This document shows positions 48,735 through 61,525 of a stretch of DNA of 64,000 nt, one piece after another. Under the pieces are notes generated by a model that worked only from the letters and a program-made list of their open reading frames with translations, did no database searches and was not told the DNA's origin. Location of the stretch: contig NC_135785.1 of the NCBI RefSeq assembly GCF_051106095.1, forward strand, positions 97,523,001-97,587,000. Direction: 5' to 3'. Position 1 is the first letter of the stretch. Every line of letters begins with the position of its first letter. The stretch is from Pogona vitticeps (Eukaryota > Chordata > Lepidosauria > Squamata > Agamidae). The position numbers were made by a program, and so were the translations under genes.

Positions 48735-49646
48735 TCAAATTGTTGTTCTGATGTGCCATCAAGTTGTTGCCGACTTATGGAAGCCCTATTAATTAATTAT
48801 CAAAAGGTCCTATCCTTAACAGTGCTGCTCAGGTCTTACAAACCAATGGCTATAGTTTCTTTACTAAGCTAATCCATCTCATTAGATTTACTTTCAGCAG
48901 GAAAAACATTGATCCTGAGTAAGCATGCATAAGAATGTAGATAGCTTGAGGCCACAATTAAAATGACAATGGAATGCTTCTCAAGACATGACCAAACTAG
49001 AATATCTTCAGTATGTAGTTATCTTATAGTGAGACTTCCCCGCTTGATTTGATTTAGAACCTATTTGTTTGGTTTTTTCTGGTGGCCTGTGGTATCCCTA
49101 AAGCTTCCCTGAAATACCACATGTCAAATGAGTTCATTTATTTCCTTTCAGCTTTCTTCATTGCCCTGTGTTCACATCCATACAGAGTAATCAAGAATGC
49201 CACAGTATGCTTGATTTTGAGTTTTGTATCCTTCTGGTTTTCAGTCTTCTGACTTTTTTGGTTACCATCCCCACTTGCATTGCTGGCTGAACCAAGGTAT
49301 AAAAAATCTTTCACGGTTTCTATTTCTCCATTGTCTGGGATTTCTTGGTCTGTATAGAATAAACATCTTTTGTTATAAAATTTTGAGCATTACTTTGCTT
49401 CCATGGGAAGATTAATGCAATGGCCCTATAATTACTGCAATCTTTAATGTCTTTTTTCTTTGGAATTCAAATACATGCTTAAAATTTCCAGTCTGTGGGC
49501 AATTGTTTTATTTTCCATATTTGTTGGCATATTCTTATTAGGATGTTGATACATTTTTGTCTCTCTAACTTGAAATAATTCTGTTAGTATCCCATCTGTT
49601 CCTGGTGGTTTATTTGTTGCAAGTGCTTTGAGAACAGCTTTCACTT

Positions 49647-49790
49647 GACAAAAGAAGACTGAGGGGAGATATGATAACACTTTTCAAATATTTGAAAGGT
49701 AGTCATACAGAAGAGGGGCCGGATCCTACACTGAACAGGTGGTTGGACTTGATGGCTTTATAGGCCCCTTCCAACTCAATGATTCTATGA
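49647..49790 (+). repeat. CR1 LINE 3' end nested in Bov-B
   Basis: It ends 'ggttggacttgatggctttataggccccttccaactcaatgattctatga', the hallmark CR1 3' end. It is flanked by TTCACTT at 49640-49646 and 49791-49797, a 7-bp target duplication. It is 5' truncated. Confidence 0.88.
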
Positions 49791-50709
49791 TTCACTTTCT
49801 TAAAAAAGAGGATTCTTCATTAATATATATATATATATATTTAAGTACCTGTAGTTCTGTAGCTCTTCTGTATAGTTCTTGTATAACTGTTCTGACTTGT
49901 TTTTTCTTTTCTTTTGACTACAGGAATAGTCTTTTTGCATTCTCTCCTGATTATATTTCTTGTTTCAGGGCACAGTTCATTTGATTCATGGTTGCTTGAG
50001 TCTAGTAATGCAAATCTGTCCTTTGGAAGGACTTTAAGCTGTTCAGGAATGTTATTTAAATTATATTTTGGCACAATGATTGCTCTAATGTTCTTGTTCA
50101 GTATATCTGATTGTTTATATGAGTGGTTCTTGGTCTACAGTCTGCTTCTCTCATCTTGTTTTCACAGAATAGAGCTTCTACATCTTCTGCTTCGAATTAC
50201 ATGGCCTATTCAGTTACTATATTGACTGTCTAGTGATATCCATATGCATCTGTTTGGTTGCTTGAAGCATATATTTTCGATAAACAGATTGTGGGCTTCA
50301 CAGAACTCTATGCAGTACTCCACTGCTTCGCATCACATCTTCTGAGGATGTTTAGTTCTATTTAACTTTCTACCTTTGTGTTCCGGTCATCTATGATCAT
50401 CAGGATATTTTGTTTTAGTGTGTGATCAGTTTCCTCCATGATTCTCTCATAAAACCATTATTTATTTATTTTTCCTCAGAATCTGTTGTTGGAGCACAAG
50501 CTTGGACGATGGTCATGTTGATAGGATTCTCATGAGGTTTGATTAATATTAGTTCACTTCACCTTATGGCCCATAATTGCTTGTGTTACATCATGCCTCA
50601 CAATCTAAGTCACTCTATTTCTTTTGAGCTGATCATTTCCAGATGATTGTGAAATGCTTTGCAATTATCCAATTGGAACCGTCCTATTCCAGTTCACTTT
50701 TGTTCATTC

Positions 50710-51174
50710 TGTTGAGAGTTGTGTGGAACTCGTGTGAATTCCCCAAAAATGCGCAGCAAGAAGTGCCAGCCGGTTAGGCAGAATTAACTGGAAGTTCCCC
50801 TTTTTGGTAATCTCACCTCACCAAACACTAGCACATAACAAAATACTCAGGAGGTCTTTTTATCATTGAATAAAGAATTCTATTTTACTCACATGAGGTT
50901 ATCATTCTTAAAGGTTTCAGTTTGTTACATAATAAACATGTTAAAGGTATGAAACAATATCTTAATGTGTAAAGATCTGAGAGAGAACAAATAAGTGTCT
51001 TGAGGTTTATCACCTCAGAGAGAGAAGAGGCAGTTACAGAGGCAGTTACAGACCACTAACAGTCAAAGCTTCCCTCTGATTGGTTAGTATTCAAAACTAT
51101 ATACTAGCAAGTTAGTCTGTGCACTGGATGGTCTTCCTTTGAAATTTACAGTTGACCATCCAATACATCCAACA
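50710..51174. mobile_element. Solo LTR (retrovirus-like/LTR element fossil) nested in Bov-B
   Basis: The 465-bp unit begins TGTTG and ends CAACA, and the exact 5-bp duplication CATTC lies at 50705-50709 and 51175-51179. AATAAA at 50869-50874 suggests + orientation. There is no internal region, so it is a solo LTR left by recombination between the two LTRs. It is younger than the Bov-B it interrupts. The family was not identified. Confidence 0.75.
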
Positions 51175-51660
51175 CATTCACACCGCCCATTGTGACATTT
51201 GTGCATTCTATTGCTTGTTTTCCCATTTTTGAATTTATCTTGATTCAGACATCTCATGCACCACATTTCAATTATATGTATCATGCAGTTTCAGCGTCTC
51301 TACAAATCAGCAGCTAAATATTAATTTGGCTTTAGTTTAGTTCTTCATTAAAACAACATCACTCATAGTTGTCCTTGCTGCTTCCCCAGTAGCCGAGTGC
51401 CTTCCAACCTGGGAGTCTCATCTTCCAGAAGTATCCCTTCTTTTACATTTGGATTGTCTCATCATAGGGTATTTTTATATATAAAGCATTCAGAATTGGC
51501 ATGTGTTTTCCATCCTACGAACAAAAGCTAGTTTGAGCATTCCACAATGGCTGTTGCCTAGTAGATGCCCATTGAGAATTTCTCCACCCCCAACACCACT
51601 GGAACTGTCAATACTCTTCTGCCAATAGGACTGTTAATGCTTTACTTAAATTCTTCCTTT

Positions 51661-54439
51661 CAACATTATTTGGGAGTTGCTTTCAGACAAACATAGAAGG
51701 GCTTGATTTGTCAGATAGGCTTAGGGATATACTCTGACTCTCCAGTTCAATTAATAGTAAAACCAATGTGGTTAATTTTCCCTTCAAATGTGGGTGGATA
51801 TGACTCAGATCATGGAGGAGGAGCTGAGGTCAGGCCAGCAGCAGGATGAGGCCACAGTGATAGGAATGAAAAAGGACTTGAGTGGGTCAGATGGGAAGTA
51901 TTTGGGCAAACTGAAGATGCCTTCTAGTTGCCTTTAAAAACAGTTCAAGATCTTTATTGATTTTTTAAAAAATTCACATTCTTTACTATGCTGTAGAATT
52001 CTTTATCCAAAGCTACAACATATATGTTTTCTTTACTGGAACTAGATTTTTGATTCCTAATCCTACTTTATCCCTTAGAAAAGGAAAATCCCAATTGTTT
52101 TTGGAATTAACAAATACAAAGTCTTTACAGTTCATCAGTGAATATACTGGTTCCTAATAAAGACCACGAGAGAGGCAATTTTCTGTTAAAGGCAATGGAT
52201 GTGGGTAAAGGTTGAGTGTGAATACTCACATGAGAACATAATTTCCTATTATTTTCGCTCCTTCCCTCTTGTAGTTTCAAATTAAAATCTACTCAATGAC
52301 TTACCACGTGCATGCAATATCTGTCCATGGATGATAGCACTCAGGGTTAAATTACACAACATGCTGAGCTTGTAGTTAACAAATGATAGCACGTTTTCCT
52401 TCCTTTTCTGATTCCTTCAGAGTTTCATGCTTGAGCCATGAGACTTGTAAATAAATTCTGTACTTACTTTCCAAGACCAGCACAAAACAAAGCAAGCTAA
52501 CTGGCAAAAAACAGCAACGACAACAAAAAAAAGGAAGTGGAGGGACGGAAAGCTTGTGTTAGGATAATCAGTAACTTTTTTTTTTACTTGAGGGAACACC
52601 ACTTCTAAATATGGGGCTGATTGTCTACTTTCACTCTGAGAACCCCTGCCTTTTCACCAAGACTTGATACCCATCCTATACTTAAGCCTTCCAAAAATAT
52701 GCTATTTTACCTGCCAGGTTTCCCCACCCAAGCCTCAGATGTCTTGAGAAACAATGAGAAAACATGGTAACAGTGGGAAGTATTTCTGCTTAATGTGTAA
52801 ACAGTTCCCTTAATGTCTGATCTGGTTCTTAGTGATACACTTGGATTATATTTGATCTAATCCACCAAATGGTCCACATTTGGCTGGCAGGCAGGCAAGC
52901 ACCAGGCAGCCAGCGTCTCCTGATCCGCTACATACTTGCCCACTAGTCTGCCTCTTGCTTCAAGCACATGCCATTGTCCTCAAACCTTTGCCGGTGCTCT
53001 GATTATAATGGCAGATGTGTACTTGGTCTGTCATCCCTAGAAGACCTCCCCTCACCTCAGGAGACAACCCAAGGACCTGGCGATACACAGGTAGGAGCAC
53101 CTGCCACCCCTGCCATGGTAAGGTACAAGTCAGGCCGCAATTAAGATATTTTGATGTCAGAGGAAGGATCAGCATGTTTTTCTTTTAACCTGATGCAGAA
53201 GGAAGTTGAATTAGGGGATGCTCTCTTGATGTTTGTAAAATGTCTTATGGAGGAAGTAAAGCATGCGATTTTTTTAAATTAGTCTACAATTACTGTACAG
53301 TAGCAGCATTTCTCTCTTATTCTCATTTGATCCTTCTCTGGGTTGGAACATTAAAAATCCAGGAAATTTTGCAATTAAAAAGTTATGTGCTTCTCAGACT
53401 CGTAACAGGATCTGAAAATCTATACCTTACTAAGTATACAAGCATTGTCATGACTAGAAATTTTGGCACCTGGGACAAATGATGCCATCTCCCATCCACC
53501 TGCCCTGATTACACGGATGTGAGCTCCTACCAAGAGAAAGATCGACAACGAGCTGAGTTTATGACAACCCATGGAAATCCATATTCCTTCCCCATTTCCT
53601 TGCCTTCCTCCTTTCTTCTCTTACCTTTCGGAAGCCTTTCTTCACCCTCCCCCCCCCTTTTATTTTCTTCACATGTAGTGGTTGATTTTCCAGCTGTGCA
53701 GATTCTGGGGACTGCATAAACCGCAGATGAAAAGGATTGTGTGGATTATTCATTATTTTTTCCAACATCCATCTGTCAAACTTTGTGTCTTGATATCAAT
53801 TCCAGTTAAGCCCAAGGAATAGCTTTAGGATTGCTAAGTGTCTGGAGGGTGTTGGCTACTAAGACATGTTTTTTAAGCAGGCCATAATAGTTTCTACAGC
53901 TGTTAACAGTGCCTAGAAGAATGACAGCATTATTTGTCTGTGTTTAAAATGTGCATGACTTACATTGCACAGAAGTCAGATTGAGAGAATGTCAGAATTT
54001 TTTTTTGCCTTCTGAAACACGGCCAGGAAAGTCTTCAATAACTAGAGAAATTCTTTTCAATCAACATGTGGTGCATTGTGTTGTTGTAATTGCTCAGACC
54101 TCACCATGAAAGTTGTCTTTGTATGTGTGGATGTACAATCTGTACTGTTTTGTTTTTTATTTATTCTGCATTCTTTATTTTAATGTGTGCTCTTTTCCCC
54201 TCCCTTCCAGACCAGAAAGATTGTTATTGAGCTCTTCACAAAGCTGAAATAATGCTGTGTGTTATAAAAATGTGAACAATTTGAAAAAGTTATGAAAATT
54301 TATAAGTTGGCTCAAGGCTGAGGAAATTTCTGCATATTTTAATATAAATTAGTAATGCAAACATTTGTTCTTTGCATTAAGATACACTTTTTGTTTCCAT
54401 GTGCATTGGCATTTAATTTTCATTGCAATAAAACTTTTT
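51661..54439. other. Gene-free stretch
   Basis: AT-rich unique-looking DNA with a T run at about 52576 and a 'ggcaggcaggcaagc' patch near 52885. No gene or clear repeat. Confidence 0.45.
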
Positions 54440-54575
54440 TGTTGTTTATTCGTTAAGTCGTGTCTGACTCTTTGTGACCCCATGGACCAGAGCACGCCAG
54501 GTCCTCCTATCTTCCACTGCCTCCCGGAGTTGGGTCAAATTCACGTTGGTAGTTTCGATGACACTTTCCAACCAT
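54440..54575 (-). repeat. RTE/Bov-B LINE 3' end
   Basis: 'gttgtttattcgttaagtcgtgtctgactctttgtgaccccatggaccagagcacgccaggtcctcctatcttccactgcctcc' is the reverse complement of the element end at 27850-27964. 5' truncated. Confidence 0.8.
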
Positions 54576-56439
54576 CTTTACATCCACTTAATTTCTCTGT
54601 CTGTCTCTCTTTTTTCAGTAACTGACATGAATGCTAATCCATGAACATGGTATTGACATGAGTAAACTCTATGAAGTACATCAGTAAAATGTAAACTGAG
54701 AACAGTAATCAATGTATGAACTTTTTCAATGTATAAATTTTACACAGGGGAATTACCATGATATCTACAGATGCCAAGACCAACCAAACTATAAGGTCTA
54801 GAAGATAGCAGCATGGAGGGATTCAGCAAAAGCAGTCCCTGCTGTATTAGTTTTCAACAGGAAACACTACACCTCAGAGGTCCTTGCATTCAGTTTGTAT
54901 GTCACTAGTCAAAGAGGGAACAGGCAATGCATATTGACATAGAATTGCTGGAACAGATTGCTGTTTGTAAGCACAAAATACAACTACGTTAATCGCTACT
55001 CAAGTATGGAAGAAGGAAGTGGTGGTAAAGATAAGAACAGGGAGAGCTAGACTGAAATTTCTTAGAAAAGGACTTTCCTCTCTATATTCTGAGAAATATC
55101 TTTGTTTTGTTCTCTCAATTTCAGCCTCTCTTGAAGAATATCCTGCAAAATAACATCCCCCATCCCAGTTTGGAAAACCAGAAAAGGGATGGGAGATTGT
55201 GATGCAATTCAACTTCTAAATTGATATTTGTTAATAGCGTCGAAAGAAGCCATGATCTTTCCTCTGACTTCCTCCCATCATCTTCGTCTGCATACTTGTA
55301 TGGACTAGCACCGTAATGTATCCGGTATTAACTGGGGCAAAGTTTCTCCACCCATATGTTTTCTCTGTTGGAGAAGTCAGCACCTCCAGTATATTCTGTG
55401 AAACCCCTCTGCTGATTTCCACTTCCATCCTTAGAAAGATCTTTAGCATCTAGAGTTTAATCCTGGATGAACAAGCTGACCTGGCTTGTGTGATCATAAT
55501 CTGACTAAGCAGGTCCATAGTTGGCACCTAGACAGGTAGCATTCATATGCCTGCACAGCTGACAGCTGGGTGGTGGTTTACTGATGTGCAAATGCTCCCT
55601 ACATAAAAGGCAGTGGCTCCATTTAAAGAGATAACTAGCCATTGGCAGCCTACATGGCTTTGTTTCTTTCCTTGCATGCTCATCACCACTTTTAAAATTG
55701 GGCTCCCAACGTAAGGGAGGTGGATGCTTATAAAACTGACCAGATGCCCAGTCTTAACATGTGGTTGTTTGCTTCACTTTAAGTCCTGTGTGAATATGGC
55801 CTGAATTGTAACTGGTCAGACTTCAAACTTGTAGAGGTGATTTACCTGTCCTTCTACCGGGGGGGGGGGGGGGAGCGCGGGGCGGATGAGGTTTTCTTTG
55901 AAGTTCCCTCCATGGTTGCTTAAGGGGCACATTTCTGGGTGTTGCATCAGCAAACATGAAGATGTATAACCATCTCCTCTTGAAAAAGGTGATATACAGT
56001 CAAACAGTACAGTAACCTATATTTGGGGGAAAAAAGAGATACATATGAAATAGGTTTGATGAGGAATCAATATATCTGTAACTTATTTTACAGGGCAGAA
56101 TCAGATAATACTTTCAGATGGATGGCTCCTAGTCAGCCCAATCAAAAGTTATTGTACAGCAACATGGAGAAAATGGAATAAGCAATTTTAAAAAATTAAT
56201 TAGGTTAAATTAAGTTAAAATTAATTTAATAGATTTTTATATAATTAGGTGAGGAAAGTGCCTGTGTAGCCAGGAGAAGAAGAAGGGATGGAGATGTTCA
56301 TGGCAACCCCAGTTCCTACAGCCAGCAACTGTCTTGTAGAATTTGCAGTCCATGGCATCTGGAAAATGTCAGGAAACCATGGTAAGCAATATTTTAAAAA
56401 GCCATCTCTGAAGGACCAAACGACAAAATATCAATTAGC
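54576..56439. other. Gene-free stretch
   Basis: Unique-looking DNA with a 15-base G run at 55859-55873. No gene. Confidence 0.45.
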
Positions 56440-57240
56440 AGGACAGTGATTCGCACAGTAATATAAAGCCATTTTCTCTTACGGATTCCTTTAAAAATAA
56501 TAACAGCATGTTTCCTTTCGTCTTTAATGTAATGAGTTGAAAACTTTACCCATTAATCTTAACTGAAATTTAATTAAGCTATGGGGTCTTCCAACAAAAA
56601 TTTAGCCAATGAGCACTTCTCTGCTAATGCCCAATGACTGCTTTTTCCTCTCCTGTGCGCATTTTCTGCAGTTAGAAAGATGAAGCAATGGAAGAGCACA
56701 GATGAATTACAAACAGAAGATCGTGACCTCTGGACCCCCCTAAAATTCCATGAATGAAGCAGGGCAACTGTACATCACAGACTCATCTGGAAGCACTAAT
56801 AATGCCTCAAGGGTTGCGAGGCCAGAGACCGAGAGCCATTAAATGCCTATTTTTATCTTCTGCTGTTACAAATGTGTTCTTCCTGTTTGCTTTTCAAAAA
56901 AAAAAATCTACCTTCTCAATGAAATGTGCAGTACTTCTTTTTCTTCTTCCTCAGCCTGATTTTTTCCCCATTAACTGCATTAATATGTTTGGGTTTTGCT
57001 CCTATGTAATTTCCTACCAGTGAATTGGCGATATGAATAGGCTACACGTTAGCTGTCTGTCTTGCGGCTGGAGAAATTAAACACATTCTTGTAATGGAAA
57101 GAAGTTCAACGTAAAAAAGAAAAAAAGAAAAAGAAAAAAAAGAACTTCTCCCCAGCAGCGAAAAGTGGAAGGAAGTGACTACTGGGATGACAGTGTTACA
57201 TTTTCTAAATGGGTAACTTCTCAATAATAATAATAATACT
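56440..57240. promoter_or_regulatory. Candidate distal EGR2 enhancer block (conserved non-coding look)
   Basis: Repeat-poor, homeobox/POU-type AT-rich motifs ('cattaatc', 'tttaattaag', 'cattaaatg', 'gaaattaaac') mixed with normal-complexity sequence. It lies about 38 kb downstream of the EGR2 start, past ADO. The mouse MSE lies about 35 kb downstream of Egr2 (established). The identification is positional and unproven. Confidence 0.25.
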
Positions 57241-58481
57241 AAAAAACATTCTCACTCTTTGTATGTGTGTACAATTCCACCCCACCCCACCCCACTTGGT
57301 TTATTATTGGATGAAGCTAACTGTAGGGTTACACTGCATGTTTTCCTCCCATCACACACAGGGAATCTAGACAGGCATCCTTGTCTCTCTTTCATCAGTT
57401 TTAGCCTCCTCCTCTTCATGGCACATCCTTGCAATTGCATTCTTCCCCTCTAAAAGGTCTGCACCTTTCCTTCCCCAGGACTGTTCTTTTTGTGAGATCT
57501 TTGGTGACCATCAAGCCACAAAGCCAATGGCTACCAATGCTGAGTTCCTGGACCCTGTGGCAGGGAAACTGAGCCGTAGATGTTGAGGTAGGGAAGAATG
57601 AGTTAGGGAATCAAGAAATGGAGAATATTGCCTGAAAAGCAGTAAATGGTTTCCCATTCAACCATGGCTTGCAGACATGATGCAGTTAGAAGAGAAAATA
57701 CCAGCAAGTTTGGAAGGATCAGAGATCAAACTATAAAGGGAACTAGGAGTAGGAGTGATACCACTGCAGGTTGAAGATGATGCCCTTGGAATGGAGGGAA
57801 ACGCCTACTGCTGCTTTGTCGTCAGTGACAAAACAACAGACAGCCACTCCTGCAAGAGTACATGCTGGCGTATATCAGGATGGAAATCCAGCCATAGAAT
57901 GCTGGTGCAGGACCTTGTGCAATACTTTTTCTTCCTGGTTTCACAGTGGTCTATGAACATCTCTCTTGAGCCCAGCTAATCATAAATTTTGGAACAAGAT
58001 GAGATCTGCATGGTTTCGATCCTCTTTCAATATGGCAGCAGGAAGTGTGATATTTTCCCTCTGCAGTTTCCCTCAGTGACAGCCACTGAAGTGGAGGATG
58101 GAGGAAATATGCAGTGTAGTGATATCATACATTGCCATTTTGCTTTACTAAGCACAATTGAGGCACAGGAAGAACTATGGTGGTAGTGGTTGCAGTGGTC
58201 GGGTTGCTTGTGATACTCAGTTCAGAAATAAAACACTTCTGGACTACTGAGCGGAATCTTACTGGATTTTACCCTGGGGCAGGTGAAATCACACAAGTTA
58301 CCACAGAGCACTGTGGCTGTTCAACAAAGTGTCAGTCACAGGTCTGGTCAGTGTTCATTCATTTGTCTAGTGCGCAGACACACAATCAGCACATCTATTA
58401 AATAATTGCAATTTGTTACCACAACGTATGTGCTTTCACTTACTCCAGAGTAACAGCCAACCAAACTTGAACACCAGCTGA
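57241..58481. other. Gene-free stretch
   Basis: A (CCCCA)n-like patch is at about 57277-57295. A purine run just precedes this block (about 57113-57143). No gene or transposon was recognised. Confidence 0.45.

Positions 58482-58559
<78 letters not shown>
58482..58559 (+). repeat. Compound microsatellite (GTC)11(ATC)15
   Basis: Eleven GTC units (58482-58514) pass directly into fifteen ATC units (58515-58559) without interruption. (ACG)n tails of RTE LINEs in this window (27952-27962) suggest a possible origin. Confidence 0.96.
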
Positions 58560-60699
58560 TAATGATGATTTAAGATTTACTGATGTTATAACGTTAAATC
58601 AAATATATACCAAAACTGCACGCCAGACAATATATCAAGCATCACAGGAGCCGCCATGTATTTGATTTGTAGAATTTCTGCTTATTATCATCCATATCAA
58701 AGAATAAATAATGAAATTCTAGCCAGAATTAATAGTGAACCACAATAATGGGAACAGCAGTTACATGAAATGAGAAATGTCTGTGATGCACCTTCTGCGC
58801 AAGCCATTGGCATCGGAGAGATGACGGGAAAACAACCACTCGGTAATCAGCTGTATCACTCTTGCTCTCTCTTTTGTCAGTAAGGGCTTTTTCCCTTTCT
58901 TTAATTTCTTTCTTGTGCTCCAGTTGGCCAATCAACTACATTCAAAGAACAATGTGCTCAATACAGTATGTTGTAGAAAGCAAAAGACCTGTTGTTGTGA
59001 TGTACCCAATCCATGGGGAACAAACCTTTCATATTGATAAAAAAAAAAACCCGGGTCCATGTCTAAACAGTCCGGATCCTAAGGATGGGTGAGAATTTCA
59101 TTTTCATTCGTTTCTGATCAGAATTGACCAGTATTCACAAAATGCAAGTGTAGGAAAAGGCAGGTGGTAGAGCTGACCATCCCTAATGTGTCCCACTGCT
59201 TTGCTCCTTTGGCCAGACATTGTATGCAGTGGAAGGTACGCTTTGTCACAGGGGTGGGCGGACACTAAGACCAAACTTTCAGAATTCGTGATCCAGCATG
59301 GTCAGTGGCCAAAGGATTCTGGCAACTGAGGTCCCTAAAACAACTTTTCCAAATTCTGCTTTGTTCTTACTGCCATAGTCACTTTTAACTGCTGCAGCTT
59401 AATTTTCCTTGTAAAAATAAATGTTAAAGAATGCCTTGTACATTAGAAACCATTAGCTGTGAGCTTAACTGTCTGAGTGTTCCTGGTGACTTCAGCAAGG
59501 GAAAATTCTGATCTGGAGATGCAGTTAGGAGAGATGATAAGAGAAGGAAGAGTCAGCAATATCCAAATGCCTTTTCTGAAAAAAAAATATTGAGATATTT
59601 ATTTTTTAAAGTGGTGGGCTGAATCCAATTCTAGCCCAGCTAGTACAGACTCGTTGAAATCAATAGAACTGAGCATTAATATTAATCAACAATTCAAGTT
59701 CAGTCAGTGGTCTACTCTTGTTTTGACTCAAACTGGATTGACCAAATCCAGGTTTAGTACTAATTAGAGTAGCTCAGTTAAAATCAATAAGACTCATTGG
59801 TTAACACTGTAGCAAGTTCCACTAATTTCAGTAGGTTTTAAAATATAATGTAGTCCCATGTATTCTACAATATATTTGCCATAATGTTTTCTAAAAATAT
59901 ACCCTGTCCTATGCAATGACTTTGTTGGTCTGATACACAAGAAACAGGCACTTACCTGGTCCTGCTGGTGTTTTTCTCCTTGCTCACCTGGGAGAAGAAT
60001 AAGATCTTTGTTTTCAGCATACCTAGCTAGTATATGATACTGTGACCCATCATTCTTTATATGCATTCAGGATTTGTTTGATGCAGACTGTGCAGTCTAA
60101 GAAATAATGACTCCCCTACATTCACACAGTGAAGAATTGCAAGTATATGATGATTTTCTATAGGCAGCAAAATGCCTTGGGGGAGTCCTATCTTTGTGGG
60201 TCAAGCTAGACAATTCAGCTAATAGCAGGAATTCCATAAGTGCTTAAAGCACTTTGTCATAGCATGAACTTTTCTCACTGCCTGTATCCTGCACGGACCC
60301 TACATACACACCAGAACTTTTGGAATGAAAGACACACACATACTATGAAATTCCATGAACTTTCCCAAGTAATCTGCAAATTAGCTTTCTTTCTTTATGA
60401 TCAGGAGGTAAGCTTAATTTTCAAGTCTGATTGCTCTGGTACAAATCTCTGAAGAAGCTAATTGCTGGTACACTAAAATGCGATCAGTTTCTGAATGCTT
60501 AGCTGCTCATCTAGTTTGGTCCCAAGTTTCTCTCTCCTACCCTGTTTGACTGTTATTGAATCTATAGCACTGAAACAGTCAGTATCACTTTCTGGTGTGT
60601 GTATGTGTGTGTGTGTTAGTCAGCGGGGGAATCACCGGGCGCGAAATAACATTAATTTTGTGGAGGAATGTAGTGAGTGGTTGTAATTTTTTGACACAC
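58560..60699. other. Gene-free stretch
   Basis: Two diverged relatives of the 'tctactctagt' element lie at about 59615-59800. The rest looks unique, with no gene. Confidence 0.4.
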
Positions 60700-60992
60700 A
60701 ACAACAACTGTTTATATGCTGTTACTCCTGAAACATTGCTTTCTAAAAGTAATTTGGGTTTGGTTTGGTATCTGGGACTGGGTGGGTTACTCTGCCACTG
60801 TTCCTCTGCTCCTAGGCGTTACCTTCTTGGAAAACCAGTTGCTGATCCAGCTCTTACTCACTTGTTTAGATGTGGGTTGCATGCTCATGCCATATCTATG
60901 CTTGCGCCATATGTATGCCATTTTAATCTGAACATATACTGTATTGTAAGCCACCTTGGGTTCCCACTGTGGGATATACAATAAAATAAATA
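60700..60992 (+). repeat. CR1/L2-clade LINE 3' end, (ATAAA) tail
   Basis: Ends 'gtattgtaagccaccttgggttcccactgtgggatatacaataaaataaataaa', the characteristic 3' end of this clade. The upstream part is degenerate coding remnant or UTR. Confidence 0.75.
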
Positions 60993-61019
60993 AACACAGG
61001 GAAAGATAGGTTTTTATTT

Positions 61020-61290
61020 AATCAATCCTTCCCTATGTTTATTTATTTATTTGATTTATATCCCACCTTTTTGCCAGTGGGAACCCAAGATGGCTTACAA
61101 TATTAAAATAATATAGTTGCTATTTACAGTATTTAAATATTTTTGCCCAAGCTCCTAGCCTAATACTGGCTTGTAAATCAATACAAAAATACAGACAAAA
61201 AGAACTAAAATAGCCCAACAAAGAAAGCAGCAACCAAAAACAAAAGTAATCTGAATTTTAAGCCAAGGCCACTGTGAACATCTACCAGTA
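61020..61290 (-). repeat. CR1/L2-clade LINE 3' end, tail-to-tail with its neighbour
   Basis: The + strand reads 'gtttatttatttatttgatttatatcccacctttttgcc', then 'ccaagatggcttacaatattaaaa'. This is the reversed form of the same 3' end. The two copies face each other across about 27 bases. Confidence 0.75.
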
Positions 61291-61382
61291 CAAGAGGTTT
61301 CTTATACTGGATTGTTTTATTTGTTTGTTTTCTTTACCATTGATGTAATGGTCCCAGATGAGTAGAGCTGGTCCTAGAACTG

Positions 61383-61525
61383 CTGGATAGCTCAGTGGTT
61401 TAGGTATTTGGCTGCAGAATTACGAGTTTGGGAGTTCGATTCCCCACTGTGCCTCCTGGTCAGGGGCTGGACTCGATAATTCATACAATCTCTTCCAGCT
61501 CCACAGTTCTAAGAATCTAAGAATC
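61383..61525 (+). repeat. tRNA-headed SINE with CR1-like tail
   Basis: 'ctggatagctcagtggtttaggtatttggctgcagaattacgagtttgggagttcgattcc' gives box A and an intact box-B-like GAGTTCGATTCC. The tail 'ggggctggactcgataattcatacaatctcttccagctccacagttctaagaatc' is CR1-like. Confidence 0.82.

Larger units (their letters stand above)
48735..51660 (-). repeat. Bov-B LINE, long but decayed, with two nested insertions
   Basis: The 3' end is at the left ('gatgtgccatcaagttgttgccgacttatggaagcc'). The - strand encodes a remnant LKALATNKPPGTDGILTELFQ, the RTE reverse-transcriptase motif before the palm. The far part ('ttgtccttgctgcttccccagtagccgagtgccttccaacctggg' and 'cattccacaatggctgttgcctagtagatgccc') belongs to the same family. 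It holds a CR1 (49647-49790) and a solo LTR (50710-51174). Net Bov-B length is about 2.3 kb. The frames are broken. The 5' boundary is approximate. Confidence 0.8.

Noticed and set aside
49444-49680. - strand ORF with a reverse-transcriptase-like motif, considered as a gene
   Set aside because: It is a remnant of the decayed Bov-B LINE and is annotated there.
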